This document shows positions 42,488 to 51,626 of a DNA stretch of 64,000 nucleotides, one piece after another. Within the stretch, counting starts at the first letter, position 1. Each line of letters begins with the position of its first letter. Source of the stretch: an uncultured Corynebacterium sp. (lineage in GTDB: Bacteria > Actinomycetota > Actinomycetes > Mycobacteriales > Mycobacteriaceae); contig NZ_CAMQAZ010000004.1 of NCBI RefSeq assembly GCF_946998835.1, positions 58,076 to 122,075 of the forward strand, given 5' to 3'. Under the pieces are notes generated by a model, which saw only the letters and a program-made list of their open reading frames with translations, was not told the origin of the DNA and did not search any database. Made by a program: the position numbers and the translations under genes.

Positions 42488-44071
42488 CTACGAGTGTTGC
42501 TTAAGTGCCTCCACTGCACGGTCGGCGAGCTCCTCGCCAGCACCATCGTATAGGTAGACAGCCATGTCAGCACCAACGTTAAGAAGCTGGCTCTTAAACC
42601 GCTGCACCTTGGTGGTAGTAGCAACCACGGCTTCGGTGTCCTGCTTACGGATGTTCTGAATCATCGCGTAGGTCTCAGCGTGCTCAGACAGCGCCAGCAC
42701 GTACAGCGCTGGTTTCTTCTCCAACTCGATGTGGTGCCAGAGCTCTGGGTCTGTCACATCGCCTGGGATGACCTGGTAGCCCTGCTTACGCAGCTCTTCG
42801 ATGCGATCCTCATCGAAGTCAACGCCGAAGACGTTCATGCCGTACTCATTAACCAACCTGCGATAGACACCAACGCCGACTCGACCCATACCCATGATGA
42901 GAGCATCGGCGTTATCAATAATGACCTTTGCCTCTTCTGGCACCAGGCGGTCCTCTGGGGTTTCTGGGACGAACTTCTGCAGGAAGCTGACAATCTTGTC
43001 TTCGTGCGGGGCCATCAGCGAGCTGGCAATGAAGCTACCCGCCACGGCGACTGCCATAATCGAGGTCCATTCTTCCGGCAGAATGTCCTGTTGCGTCGCC
43101 GCCGCCATGACAATCAGGCCGAACTCCGAGTAGTTACTCAACGTCAGGCCCGCCAACGCACTAGTACGCAGCGACAGTCCGGTGCGCTTGAGAATCCAGA
43201 TGAAGATAGTGGCCTTGAACACCAGGAACAGCACCATAATCGCAGCGATAACGTAGCCGCCCGCGCTCGGCAGACCACCGAGACCAATCTCAATGAAGAA
43301 CGCGACCAGCAGCAACTCGCGGATACTAATCAGAGCTTCCGACAGACGGTCAGAGATCGGGTGCGAGGACAGCAGAATGCCGGCCACCAGGGACCCCAGC
43401 GAGCCGGACAACCCTGCCAACTCAAATGCCGAATACGAGGCAACCGCAATGCCGATACCGGTGAGAACCAGCAGCTCAGTGCGGAACATGCGGTTGGGAA
43501 GCCGCGCTGCCAGCGGGCGAATGAAGAACAATAGCGGCAGCGCCAGCGCCCACAGCTCCGGGGTCTTACCCGACGATGCCACCAGCACGCCGACCGCAAT
43601 GATGTCCTGCAGAATGAGCACACCAATCGCGATGCGTCCGATGGCCGAAGCTCCGCGGTTCTGTTCCTCCAAGTGGCTCATCACAAACACCGTCGATGAA
43701 AACGAGGTTGCGATGCCGATGTAAATCAGCGCGGTTACCGACAGCCCGGTGAGTTCACGCAGCGGCAAGAAACTGGCGATACCGAATAGCGCGGCAAAAA
43801 CTACCGTGTTTAAAAACGCGTGGCCCAACCCCGAAAAGACCACTCGCGGCGCCACGATATCCTTCGGATTTAGCTTCAGCCCGATCGTGAACAGCAAGGT
43901 GGTAACACCGAGCTCGGCTAGCGAATCAATGAACGGGATTTCCTCAAGCCCCATTGCATGAACGGCGAAGCCTGCCCCAAGGAAACCAATCAGCGGCGGC
44001 AGCCGAAGCAACGACGCACCGAGCCCGCCGATAATCGAAAACAGTATTGCTGTTAGGTATACGGATTCCAC
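42488..44071 (-). CDS. CPA2 cation:proton antiporter with TrkA-N domain (KefC/YbaL-like)
   Basis: A 527-residue antiporter. About 12 membrane helices in residues 1-370 include the unwound-helix segment ELAGLSGSLGSLVAGILLS and the helix-6 segment with GVLILQDIIAVG (Gln-Asp ion site). A cytosolic Rossmann RCK/TrkA-N domain follows (about 385-505), with ADALIMGMGRVGVGVYRRL as the dinucleotide loop and GVDFDED at the end of strand 2. K+/H+ or Na+/H+ exchange gated by NAD(H) or another nucleotide is expected. It is monocistronic. Confidence 0.88.
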   Translation of the reverse strand: MESVYLTAILFSIIGGLGASLLRLPPLIGFLGAGFAVHAMGLEEIPFIDSLAELGVTTLLFTIGLKLNPKDIVAPRVVFSGLGHAFLNTVVFAALFGIASFLPLRELTGLSVTALIYIGIATSFSSTVFVMSHLEEQNRGASAIGRIAIGVLILQDIIAVGVLVASSGKTPELWALALPLLFFIRPLAARLPNRMFRTELLVLTGIGIAVASYSAFELAGLSGSLGSLVAGILLSSHPISDRLSEALISIRELLLVAFFIEIGLGGLPSAGGYVIAAIMVLFLVFKATIFIWILKRTGLSLRTSALAGLTLSNYSEFGLIVMAAATQQDILPEEWTSIMAVAVAGSFIASSLMAPHEDKIVSFLQKFVPETPEDRLVPEEAKVIIDNADALIMGMGRVGVGVYRRLVNEYGMNVFGVDFDEDRIEELRKQGYQVIPGDVTDPELWHHIELEKKPALYVLALSEHAETYAMIQNIRKQDTEAVVATTTKVQRFKSQLLNVGADMAVYLYDGAGEELADRAVEALKQHS

Positions 44072-44138
44072 CCATCAAAGATAACGGCTGACACTACCGA
44101 TTGATGCAGTGGCCAACCATTAACAGATTTTTAACACC

Positions 44139-44151
44139 TAACCGGGGTTAG
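44139..44151 (-). terminator. Weak hairpin at the ankyrin gene stop codon
   Basis: Read on the minus strand, CTAACC and GGTTAG form a 6-bp stem containing the stop codon of the ankyrin gene; an A/T-rich stretch (TTAAAAATC) follows. It is weak as a terminator. Confidence 0.3.
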
Positions 44152-45164
44152 CGTCGGTACGGAACCTCGCCCAACGCAATTGGCTGCGGGTGCTCCGCCA
44201 CCCACGCAACGGCCGCTTCCATCAACGCATCAATGTCCGCTTCACCAGCTTTACGCTGCTTCACGACGGCCATTGCACCCTCGGCAGCCCCAACCGTCTC
44301 CAGCCAGAAGTCGGTCATCTTGGCATAGTCTTCGTCCCAGTTGACGTAGCCCATCTCTAGGACCTCGTACCCGAGCCGACCGACGATGCGAATAACTTCG
44401 CCCTGCACAGTCTCGGCTGCACCACCACCCGGAACCAGGTAGTTCCAGAGGTATCGGAACTGGTCGTTGGTTGACTTATCTGCAGGGACAATGATGTCGC
44501 TGTGGCCGTCGTGAGGTGTGACTACCTGCGGATGTTCCGCACCGATGCGCTCGTAGAGACGATCCATGACCGGCTGGTACTCGTTGCGCGCCTTGTCTGA
44601 CATGCGGTTGTAGCAGCGACCGAACTTGGTGAACTCTTCGCGCACTTCGTCGTCGATTTCCGAACCAGCGTCCAGGAGCACCTCGATACTCTCTAGGACT
44701 CGACTGAGAGCATCAATATCGGCGGTAGCGACGGCCTCTTTGAACGCTGTCCGGCCGTGACCGAGGCGGTTCTCGCGGTGAAGGTCAGCGCCATTGTCCA
44801 GCAGCAACGCAATCGCCTCGGGCTGATGGGTCTTCGCTGCCTGGAATAGAGGCCAGTGTTTGCCAGCTTCGATGTCGGCACCGCAGTCAAGCAGAAGCTT
44901 CATCTTGTCGATGTCGCCCCGGCTTGCGTGCTCTGCCAGGGCGGTTTTACCGAAGCGGTTCTCGGTGTTGACGTCGAGCCCCTGGTCGATTAGCCAGCGC
45001 ATGAGCTCCGGAGGGGTGCCACAGAGCGCCAGTGCAGTGTCCTTGCTGTATCCGAAAACTGCGTTGAGAGTGCAAGTGTCATAAACCGCTTTCAGCGCAT
45101 CCATGTCACCGGCTTCGAGCAGCTCTTCGAAGTTCTCAACCAGTTTCTTCCGCTTCCGTGGCAT
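44148..45164 (-). CDS. Ankyrin-repeat protein with unassigned C-terminal domain
   Basis: A 338-residue protein. Residues about 1-180 hold four to five ankyrin-type repeats (for example FGKTALAEHASRGDIDKMKLLLDCG and the unit with PEAIALLLDNGADLH). The C-terminal 140 residues (YLWNYLVPGGGAAETVQGEV, YVNWDEDYAKMTDFWLETV) are a separate alpha/beta domain I do not recognise. There is no signal peptide, so it is cytosolic. Its ATG (45164) is divergent from the GIY-YIG gene. An immunity-like or inhibitor role is only a guess. Confidence 0.75.
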   Translation of the reverse strand: MPRKRKKLVENFEELLEAGDMDALKAVYDTCTLNAVFGYSKDTALALCGTPPELMRWLIDQGLDVNTENRFGKTALAEHASRGDIDKMKLLLDCGADIEAGKHWPLFQAAKTHQPEAIALLLDNGADLHRENRLGHGRTAFKEAVATADIDALSRVLESIEVLLDAGSEIDDEVREEFTKFGRCYNRMSDKARNEYQPVMDRLYERIGAEHPQVVTPHDGHSDIIVPADKSTNDQFRYLWNYLVPGGGAAETVQGEVIRIVGRLGYEVLEMGYVNWDEDYAKMTDFWLETVGAAEGAMAVVKQRKAGEADIDALMEAAVAWVAEHPQPIALGEVPYRR

Positions 45165-45323
45165 GTGGTTTCCCTTTCTGCAGTCTCGTTAGCAATATGC
45201 TTTGGCTTGTCAAAGGTTTTTGGGAAAATGAAAACTCATTGTTATGCACGCAGGCTAGCGGAAGTCGGAGAGTTTGGCGCAGGGTTAACTACGGGAGAAT
45301 CGCTACCCATAAAATCAATATCC

Positions 45324-46340
45324 ATGAACCCTGCAGGTGACAACATCGTTTTCAAACGCTGGGAACTAGAACCTGGCATGAGCATCAGCTCACTAATCAG
45401 CAACCACCGACGTGGCATCTATGTTCTCGAGTTCGCCGATGGCTGTCGATATGTCGGTCAATCAGTAAACGTTGTCAGCCGTTTTGCGACACATGTCCAC
45501 GGCTCATCCCACCACAAGGGTTGGGACGACGTTGTAGCAATTCAGTTCCGCGAGATGCCAGTGGGAAATCTTGACGAAGCGGAATACCAAGAAATCTTTA
45601 GGCAAAAATCACTCGGCTTTGAATTGCGGAACAAGGTTTTCAACCTTGGCCACAATCAGCCTTCAAAATTTGATGATGTTGTCACCGTCGAGGAACAGAA
45701 CCATTGGGCACTCGGCCACGGCAATTACGAACTTGAAAACCTAGAATTACGCCTATCTGAAGTCCCATCGACTCCAAGTAAGCTTCGTTCCAAGGTTCCA
45801 ACCTCGGTATCCGATGAAACCTATACGGCTGTATTAGATGATCTCGCTTTTTGTCTCAGCCACGTAATCCCTGATGCAATAAAACTGGAATCTACGTACT
45901 GGACAATCTCTGACTACCCGAATACCTCGGGTGGGCGATTCGCAACACTCAACGTCGGAAATCTCGAGCTAGGTTATTTTCCTAGATTCCCTTTCGATGA
46001 CCCAGAAGGGCGCATCGCAGATATGCACCAGCTTGTCTTCTTTAATCTGCCTTCATGTGTCCTCGACAAAGGCTACAACAACGCCATTATCAGAAGTGAG
46101 CATTCTTGGATATATTTCGAACGACATTTTTACAGTCTCATTGACACTGTGGGCGTCGAAATGCCGATAGGAACACTCCGTGAATTCTTTAAGACGGAAC
46201 CAGATTTGCTGATAGACGCACGCCAATTTGTCATTAGCCTCATGCGAAACGGTGGCTCCGGAAAGTTTCGCCGCTGGCACAGCCAAGCTCTTTCGACTGA
46301 GGTATTTCAATACTGTCGCGCTCTGAAAGAGGCGCGATAG
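45324..46340 (+). CDS. GIY-YIG nuclease-domain protein
   Basis: A predicted endonuclease of about 338 residues. RGIYVLEFADGCRYVGQS is the GIY-YIG core, followed by the conserved Arg (VSRFATHVH) and Glu (NLDEAEYQEIF); the remaining 220 residues match nothing I know. Start choice is uncertain. The ATG at 45324 is preceded 8 nt away by TAAAAT, a good leaderless -10. An ATG at 45228 and a GTG at 45165 are also in frame, but the latter touches the divergent ankyrin start. G+C is visibly lower than in neighbours, suggesting transfer. Its domain architecture (nuclease at the N-terminus, large unknown C-terminus) differs from UvrC and from homing nucleases. Confidence 0.75.
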   Translation: MNPAGDNIVFKRWELEPGMSISSLISNHRRGIYVLEFADGCRYVGQSVNVVSRFATHVHGSSHHKGWDDVVAIQFREMPVGNLDEAEYQEIFRQKSLGFELRNKVFNLGHNQPSKFDDVVTVEEQNHWALGHGNYELENLELRLSEVPSTPSKLRSKVPTSVSDETYTAVLDDLAFCLSHVIPDAIKLESTYWTISDYPNTSGGRFATLNVGNLELGYFPRFPFDDPEGRIADMHQLVFFNLPSCVLDKGYNNAIIRSEHSWIYFERHFYSLIDTVGVEMPIGTLREFFKTEPDLLIDARQFVISLMRNGGSGKFRRWHSQALSTEVFQYCRALKEAR

Positions 46341-46387
46341 GTTGCCTGATTGTACGACAGCAACGCACCCAAAACCTAGGCAACTTA

Positions 46388-46407
46388 AGCCTCCCGGTTG
46401 GGAGGCT
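46388..46407 (-). terminator. Hairpin downstream of lepA
   Basis: AGCCTCCC-ggtt-GGGAGGCT forms a perfect 8-bp stem between the convergent GIY-YIG gene and lepA. On the minus strand it is followed by TAAGTTG, a poor T-tract; on the plus strand by none. Confidence 0.5.
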
Positions 46408-46433
46408 CCACGAAGAAGGCAGAGCCGCTCCCT

Positions 46434-48281
46434 CTACTTACCGCCCTCATCGGTGGACAACGCAGCCACGAATGCCTCCTGCGGCACCGAGACCGAACCG
46501 ATGTTCTTCATGCGCTTCTTACCGGCTTTCTGCTTCTCCAGCAGCTTGCGCTTACGAGAGATATCACCGCCGTAACACTTAGCGAGGACGTCCTTGCGCA
46601 GCGCACGGATGTTCTCGCGGGCGATAATCTTCGAACCGATTGCGGCCTGGACCGGGACCTCGAACTGCTGGCGAGGAATCAGCTCGCGCAGCTTCTTGGT
46701 CATCTTGTTGCCGTACCACTGCGCGTTGTCGCGGTGGACGATAGCGGAAAACGCATCGACTGCTTCGCCCTGCAGGAGGATATCCACCTTGACTAGGTCT
46801 GCAATCTGCTCACCGGCATCTTCGTAGTTCAGCGAGGCATAACCCCTGGTACGGGACTTCAGCATGTCGAAGAAGTCGAAGATAATCTCGCCCAGTGGCA
46901 TCTTGTAGCGCAGCTCCACGCGATCCTCCGACAGGTAGTCCATGCCACCCATCTCGCCGCGTTTCTGCTGACACAGTTCCATAGTGGAGCCGACGAACTC
47001 ACTCGGCACGACGATGGTGCACTTGACCATCGGCTCGTAAATCTCGCGGAGCTTGCCCTCCGGCCAGTCACTCGGATTGTGAACAGTGACCTCAGAGCCG
47101 TCCTCGGTGACAACGCGGTAGACGACGTTTGGCGCCGTCGAAATCAGATCCAGGTCGAACTCGCGCTCCAGGCGGGCGCGGGTAATCTCCATGTGCAGCA
47201 GGCCCAGGAAGCCACCGCGGAAACCAAAGCCGAGGGCCACCGAGGTCTCCGGTTCGAATGTCAACGAAGCGTCGTTAAGCTGGAGCTTTTCCAACGCATC
47301 ACGCAGGTCGGGATAGTCCTGCTGAGAGATCGGGAACAGACCGGAGTAGACCATCGGCTTGGGCTCTTCGTAGCCTTCCAGCGGCTCCTCAGCCGGTGTG
47401 GCGTTCAGCGTGACGGTATCACCGACCTTGGACTGGCGGACGTCCTTCACACCGGTGATGAGGTAACCAACCTCGCCGACGCCAAGGCCCTTACACTTCT
47501 TCGGCTGTGGCGAAACAATGCCGATTTCCAACAGCTCGTGCTTGGTACCGGTGGACATCATCTGAATGACCTCACGCGGCTTAAGCTGACCGTCAACAAC
47601 ACGGATGTACGTGACCACACCACGGTAGGTGTCGTAGACCGAGTCAAAAATCAGTGCACGCGCAGGTGCCTCCGGGTCGCCGACCGGCGCCGGGACGAGC
47701 TCACAGACTCGGTCGAGCATTTCCTCAACGCCCTCACCAGTCTTACCCGAAACACGCATGACATCCTCCGGCTCACAGCCGATGATGTGCGCGATTTCCT
47801 CCGCGTACTTATCCGGATCCGCGGCCGGCAGGTCAATCTTGTTCAGAACCGGGATGATTTCCAGGTCGTTTTCCATGGCCAGGTACAGGTTGGCCAGGGT
47901 CTGCGCTTCGATGCCCTGAGCGGCGTCGACAAGCAGAATCGCACCTTCACACGCCTCTAGCGCACGCGAGACTTCGTAGGTGAAGTCGACGTGACCAGGC
48001 GTATCAATCAAGTGCAGGACAATCTCTTCGCCAGCGTGCTCGCCGGTGCGCGGAACCCACGGCAGGCGCACGTTCTGGGCCTTAATGGTGATGCCGCGTT
48101 CGCGCTCAATATCCATATTGTCGAGGTACTGATCGCGCATATCGCGTGCTTCAACAACGCCCGAGAGCTGCAGAATTCGGTCCGCCAGGGTGGACTTACC
48201 GTGGTCAATGTGCGCAATGATGCAGAAGTTTCGAATCCGTGAGGGGTCCGTAAAAGTCTGCTCCGCAAAATTCTTGGTCAC
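46434..48281 (-). CDS. lepA: Elongation factor 4 (LepA), ribosome back-translocase
   Basis: A ribosome-bound GTPase of 615 residues with the GTG start at 48281, preceded by GGAG; the longer open frame (to 48386) only adds upstream residues absent from the family. G1 is AHIDHGKST, the G2 region contains ERGITIK, G3 is DTPGHVDFTYE and G4 is NKIDLP. EF-G-like domains III and V follow, then the LepA-specific C-terminal domain ending KKRMKNIGSVSVPQEAFVAAL. It is divergent from the MazF-like gene, a corynebacterial/mycobacterial pairing. Confidence 0.95.
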   Translation of the reverse strand: MTKNFAEQTFTDPSRIRNFCIIAHIDHGKSTLADRILQLSGVVEARDMRDQYLDNMDIERERGITIKAQNVRLPWVPRTGEHAGEEIVLHLIDTPGHVDFTYEVSRALEACEGAILLVDAAQGIEAQTLANLYLAMENDLEIIPVLNKIDLPAADPDKYAEEIAHIIGCEPEDVMRVSGKTGEGVEEMLDRVCELVPAPVGDPEAPARALIFDSVYDTYRGVVTYIRVVDGQLKPREVIQMMSTGTKHELLEIGIVSPQPKKCKGLGVGEVGYLITGVKDVRQSKVGDTVTLNATPAEEPLEGYEEPKPMVYSGLFPISQQDYPDLRDALEKLQLNDASLTFEPETSVALGFGFRGGFLGLLHMEITRARLEREFDLDLISTAPNVVYRVVTEDGSEVTVHNPSDWPEGKLREIYEPMVKCTIVVPSEFVGSTMELCQQKRGEMGGMDYLSEDRVELRYKMPLGEIIFDFFDMLKSRTRGYASLNYEDAGEQIADLVKVDILLQGEAVDAFSAIVHRDNAQWYGNKMTKKLRELIPRQQFEVPVQAAIGSKIIARENIRALRKDVLAKCYGGDISRKRKLLEKQKAGKKRMKNIGSVSVPQEAFVAALSTDEGGK

Positions 48282-48443
48282 GTTGGGTCTACTCCGAAAA
48301 ATAAAGACGTTATGGGCATTGGGGCACGGTATGAACCGACCCACATGCGCCGGCCTCGAAAACCGACCAGCCGGGCTTAAATACAATCACGCACAATCTT
48401 ACCTATCGATTCCCTCCGCACTAAACCTCTAGACTTAGATTCC

Positions 48444-49058
48444 ATGAGCTCCACTTCGCCCACCGATCAAAATGACCGCGAAAGCTGGCCGCGCCGCCTG
48501 CGCAATCGCATCAGCGCGCGTCTTTTCGCCGGTACCGAGTGGTTCCGCGGCCCCGACACACTCGACGAGGCGCTGTTTAAGCTCAACACGCAGCTAGGAC
48601 TCGCCCAGGACACCTCGCTTTCCGACGAGTCCAAGGAGGCCCTACTTCGACTGCGAGACCCGGTGACCATCGCGCGCCCAACCGCAGAACTGGCCCGCAC
48701 AATTGTCTACAGCCCTGACATGGATGGCCAAGCCGACCCCGGCGAAGTGGTGTGGATTCCGCTGCAGCTCGAAGGTGAGAATGCCGCTTTGCGCGAGCGC
48801 GCTGTGGTTGTGGTTGGCCGCCATGACCAGTTCCTTTTGGGCATGTTGATTTCCACACGCAGTGAGCACAGCGAGCAGCCGGAGTGGCTGTTTATCGGCA
48901 GCGGGTTCTGGAATGACGATCCCAAGCCATCGTGGGTTCGTATGGACCGCATCTTGCTTATTCCGGAATCTGGCATTCGCCGTGCAGGTGCAATGATGCC
49001 CCGCAGGCGCTTTGAGCTCATCGCTGCCCGACTGCGCGGGGACTACGGCTGGAATTAG
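48444..49058 (+). CDS. PemK/MazF-fold protein without antitoxin
   Basis: A 204-residue protein whose C-terminal 120 residues look like the MazF/PemK beta-barrel: PGEVVWIPL opens it, AVVVVGRHDQFLLGMLIST gives the central strands, and WVRMDRILLIPESGIRR the strand before the last helix. An 80-residue basic N-terminal extension is not found in classical MazF. Actinobacteria carry such a gene beside lepA (the Rv2405-like position), so it is probably a core gene rather than a mobile toxin. No antitoxin gene adjoins. TAGACT 8 nt before the ATG suggests a leaderless transcript. RNA cleavage activity is unproven. Confidence 0.7.
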   Translation: MSSTSPTDQNDRESWPRRLRNRISARLFAGTEWFRGPDTLDEALFKLNTQLGLAQDTSLSDESKEALLRLRDPVTIARPTAELARTIVYSPDMDGQADPGEVVWIPLQLEGENAALRERAVVVVGRHDQFLLGMLISTRSEHSEQPEWLFIGSGFWNDDPKPSWVRMDRILLIPESGIRRAGAMMPRRRFELIAARLRGDYGWN

Positions 49059-49297
49059 GCAGCGCTGTTTGCTAAGATTCTGCAAGTTGTTTACCGTTGC
49101 GTTCCTTTGCGGCGAGCGCGGGCAGGACCTTGGGTTCGCGTTTTCGTCGTCGTACAAGCGCAGTGCGTGGTTTCATCTCGCTGGTTCATTGAAATGACCG
49201 GCGGCGATATTACACCGCAATTTGCACTGTGATCAGGACTTTTCTTGGTGGCGGGCGGTAACAATTCCAACTACTACGGATACAAGAGGTATTCACG

Positions 49298-49564
49298 ATG
49301 GCAAACATCAAGTCCCAGATCAAGCGCAACAAGACCAACGAGAAGGCTCGCCTGCGTAACCAGGCTATCCGCTCTGAGGTCCGCACCGAGATCCGCAAGT
49401 TCCAGGCTGCTGTTGAGGCTGGCGACAAGGCTGCTGCTGAGACTCAGCTGCGCGTTGCTTCCCGCAAGCTGGACAAGGCTGTCACCAAGGGCGTCTTCCA
49501 CCGCAACACTGCGGCTAACAAGAAGTCCGGTATGGCTAAGGCTTTCAACAAGCTGGAGGGCTAA
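49298..49564 (+). CDS. rpsT: 30S ribosomal protein S20
   Basis: An 88-residue, lysine/arginine-rich helical protein that binds the 5' domain of 16S rRNA. It starts MANIKSQIKRNKTNEKAR and ends GMAKAFNKLEG, as S20 does, with HRNTAANKKS as the conserved late segment. Codon use is that of a highly expressed gene. It is monocistronic with a strong downstream terminator. Confidence 0.97.
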   Translation: MANIKSQIKRNKTNEKARLRNQAIRSEVRTEIRKFQAAVEAGDKAAAETQLRVASRKLDKAVTKGVFHRNTAANKKSGMAKAFNKLEG

Positions 49565-49667
49565 TCCCCTTTCGGCGCTGTGCGCCGTGCTTTTGCAGCG
49601 GCTATTTCAGCGCTGCGCTTGCGTCGTGCTAGCACTGCTTTAACGCCGCGCTTGCACCGTGAAAGTT

Positions 49668-49722
49668 AACCGTTTCCTGCTATTTTCCGATTTCATTTCG
49701 GATGTGGCGGGAGGCGGTTTTT
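49668..49722 (+). terminator. Intrinsic terminator of rpsT
   Basis: AACCG (49668-49672) pairs with CGGTT (49715-49719). Inner CCTGC/GCGGG and CCGA/TCGG pairs extend the stem, and TTTTT ends it (49718-49722). Confidence 0.7.
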
Positions 49723-49731
49723 ATTATTTAA

Positions 49732-49953
49732 CCCCAACGCGAGTTACTGACCGCGTTTATGTTTGGCGACCGCGGGCCAATGCGAGTTAGTGACCTCGGT
49801 TATGGCAAAAATTGCATGAAAAATGGCATGAAAGTGCTATAAACTCACACAGTTTCACATTTGCAGCCCGTTGAGCAGGACCAAGCCCGCTATTCAAGCG
49901 CGATTTACATAACTTGAACTGCGGGAATGTCTTGAATCAGACACACTTTTGTC
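49732..49953 (-). repeat. Dispersed intergenic repeat, copy B (inverted relative to copy A)
   Basis: The reverse complement aligns over its whole length with 9487-9703. The 44-nt core lies at 49831-49874 (one difference), and the two 23-bp sub-repeats at 49739-49761 and 49782-49804 (period 43 bp). It fills the 472-bp gap between rpsT and the OsmC-type gene, just after the rpsT terminator. No coding potential is seen. Retention of the sub-repeat spacing while other positions drift argues for a functional site or structured RNA. Confidence 0.85.
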
Positions 49954-50036
49954 TATTAACCCTAAAAATGCTGCGCATTATCTGAGAATCCACCAGAATC
50001 GACTACGCCAGCACAATTTCTATAGGAAGGAACGTC

Positions 50037-50471
50037 ATGCCTAAGACAACTTTCACAACGGTCGCGCACGCCCCCACCAACCTCGAAACCACGGTAACCT
50101 CTCACGACATGAGCTTCACCCTGGACGAGCCGACTGACCTCGGGGGAACCAACAAGGGCATGAACCCGGTAGAGGCGCTGCTCGGAGCCCTAGGCGCCTG
50201 CAAGTGCATCGTCGTCCGCTCATTCGCCGATGCCCAGGGCATCAAGCTCAACGACGTCAAGGTTGAGTGCTCCGGTGTGCTCGATCCAGACGGTTTCATG
50301 GGGAAGAACCCGGAGGCAAAGATCGGTTTCTCCGAGATTCATACCCGCTTCCACATTGATGCAGACAACACGAGGGAGGAACTGGTCACATTCCTAGACT
50401 TTGTTGAATCCCACTGCCCGGTTCAGGACACGCTGTCCAACCCGGCTACCTCGTCCTTCGAGCTTGCATAA
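50037..50471 (+). CDS. OsmC-family peroxiredoxin
   Basis: A 144-residue OsmC/Ohr-fold protein. It has a cysteine pair in GACKC (Cys55, Cys57) after the GMNPVEALLGALG helix and a further Cys127 in ESHCPVQDTL, matching the peroxidatic/resolving arrangement for thiol-dependent reduction of organic hydroperoxides. AAGGAACG precedes the ATG. It is monocistronic, with the dispersed repeat upstream. Confidence 0.88.
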   Translation: MPKTTFTTVAHAPTNLETTVTSHDMSFTLDEPTDLGGTNKGMNPVEALLGALGACKCIVVRSFADAQGIKLNDVKVECSGVLDPDGFMGKNPEAKIGFSEIHTRFHIDADNTREELVTFLDFVESHCPVQDTLSNPATSSFELA

Positions 50472-50570
50472 TCGTCCTTCAAACGCGCATCGCGGAGAAT
50501 CAACGCAGCGTAAAAGCGGCTAGGTATCGGGGCAAGTCACAGAACTGAAGCCCATCGGAACACGAACTGC

Positions 50571-51560
50571 TTAACGCCGATAGGACGAATGCGCCAGCTC
50601 TGCGATTCGCAGCACCGACTGCTCCAGGGACAGCTCGGGAGTCGACGAGGCTCCCTTGGTGTCCGCGTCCAGCTGTGCCGCAACAACCACAGCGCGCGCT
50701 ACTGCCGGGGTTGACCAGGCCGAGGCCAAACGCTGTGTTTTCTCCAGTTTCCACGGCGGCATGCCATAGCGGTGGGCATCCCTGCGAGCATTCACGCCTC
50801 GCGCGCCGTGGAGCCGAGCAACATCACCGACCATTCCGGTGATGGCAGCCGACAGCAGTGCCGGTGCCATTCCCAACTGCAAAGCACGGCGCATCTTGGC
50901 CAACGCTTCCCCACCCCGGCCGCGCAGTGCGAGCTCGGCAATCTCAAAGCCCGAGACCTCCGCCGAGGCACCATAGTAGGTGCGCACTGCTTCCGAGGTG
51001 ACCTTGCCTGCAGTATCCGCACAGAGCTGGGAAATGGCAGTGGCCAGCTCGCGGAGATCCGAACCGACCGCATCCAGGACGGTATCGATGACGTCGCGAC
51101 GCACCTTAACCCCGTGGGAGGCGAACTCTTCGCCAACGAAACCGGGCAAATCGTTCCTCTTGAGCGGCTGAGCTTCAAAAAAGCGGACACCCAGCTTGCG
51201 CAGGTCTGCGACCATCTTCTTTTGGCGTCCCTCACCAGTGTGCAGGAGAATCATTGTGATGCCCGGCGCGGGATCTTTAACCGAATCCATCAACAGCTTG
51301 GCAGGCTCTTTACCGGCATCCTGGCAGTCGGTGACAACCACAATCCGGTCATCCCCAAACAGCGAAGGACTGAAAAGTTCCACTGCGTCGACAGTGGTCA
51401 TGTCCCCTGCCCGAATGGTGGTGACAGGCACCGAGCGTCCGCCCGGATCAGACTCGGTAGCCGCCTGCGCGCGGACGGCAGCGACGATGGCGAGGCGGGC
51501 GCGGTCTTTCAGCAGCTCTTCTTTGCCCACAATCAAATTCACGGGTGCGACGGCGCTCAA
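50571..51560 (-). CDS. holA: DNA polymerase III delta subunit
   Basis: The delta subunit of the sliding-clamp loader, 329 residues. It opens the beta clamp in the delta/tau-gamma/delta-prime complex. An AAA+-like N-terminal domain starts APVNLIVGKEELLKDR and lacks a functional P-loop, as expected; VSGFEIAELALRGRGGEALAKM and the C-terminal collar helices (LEQSVLRIAELAHSSYRR) match HolA. The start is TTG at 51560; a GTG 18 bp further in is an alternative. It follows comEC in the usual comEA-comEC-holA order. Confidence 0.9.
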   Translation of the reverse strand: MSAVAPVNLIVGKEELLKDRARLAIVAAVRAQAATESDPGGRSVPVTTIRAGDMTTVDAVELFSPSLFGDDRIVVVTDCQDAGKEPAKLLMDSVKDPAPGITMILLHTGEGRQKKMVADLRKLGVRFFEAQPLKRNDLPGFVGEEFASHGVKVRRDVIDTVLDAVGSDLRELATAISQLCADTAGKVTSEAVRTYYGASAEVSGFEIAELALRGRGGEALAKMRRALQLGMAPALLSAAITGMVGDVARLHGARGVNARRDAHRYGMPPWKLEKTQRLASAWSTPAVARAVVVAAQLDADTKGASSTPELSLEQSVLRIAELAHSSYRR

Positions 51561-51626
51561 ACCCCAACCTCTTTTCCGCGTTGATTCCTGCCACTGTTGT
51601 TTCTAGCCTACGGGACGGCCCGGATT

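Noticed and set aside
46389..46406. Hairpin after the GIY-YIG gene as an attachment site
   Set aside because: The simple GCCTCCC/GGGAGGC stem between convergent genes is better explained as a transcription end; no direct repeats flank the low-GC segment.
47079..47960. 293-codon plus-strand frame
   Set aside because: Antisense to lepA G-domain and domain II sequence.
48282..48386. Upstream extension of lepA
   Set aside because: The extra residues have no family counterpart, and the GTG at 48281 has a Shine-Dalgarno and gives the usual 615-residue protein.
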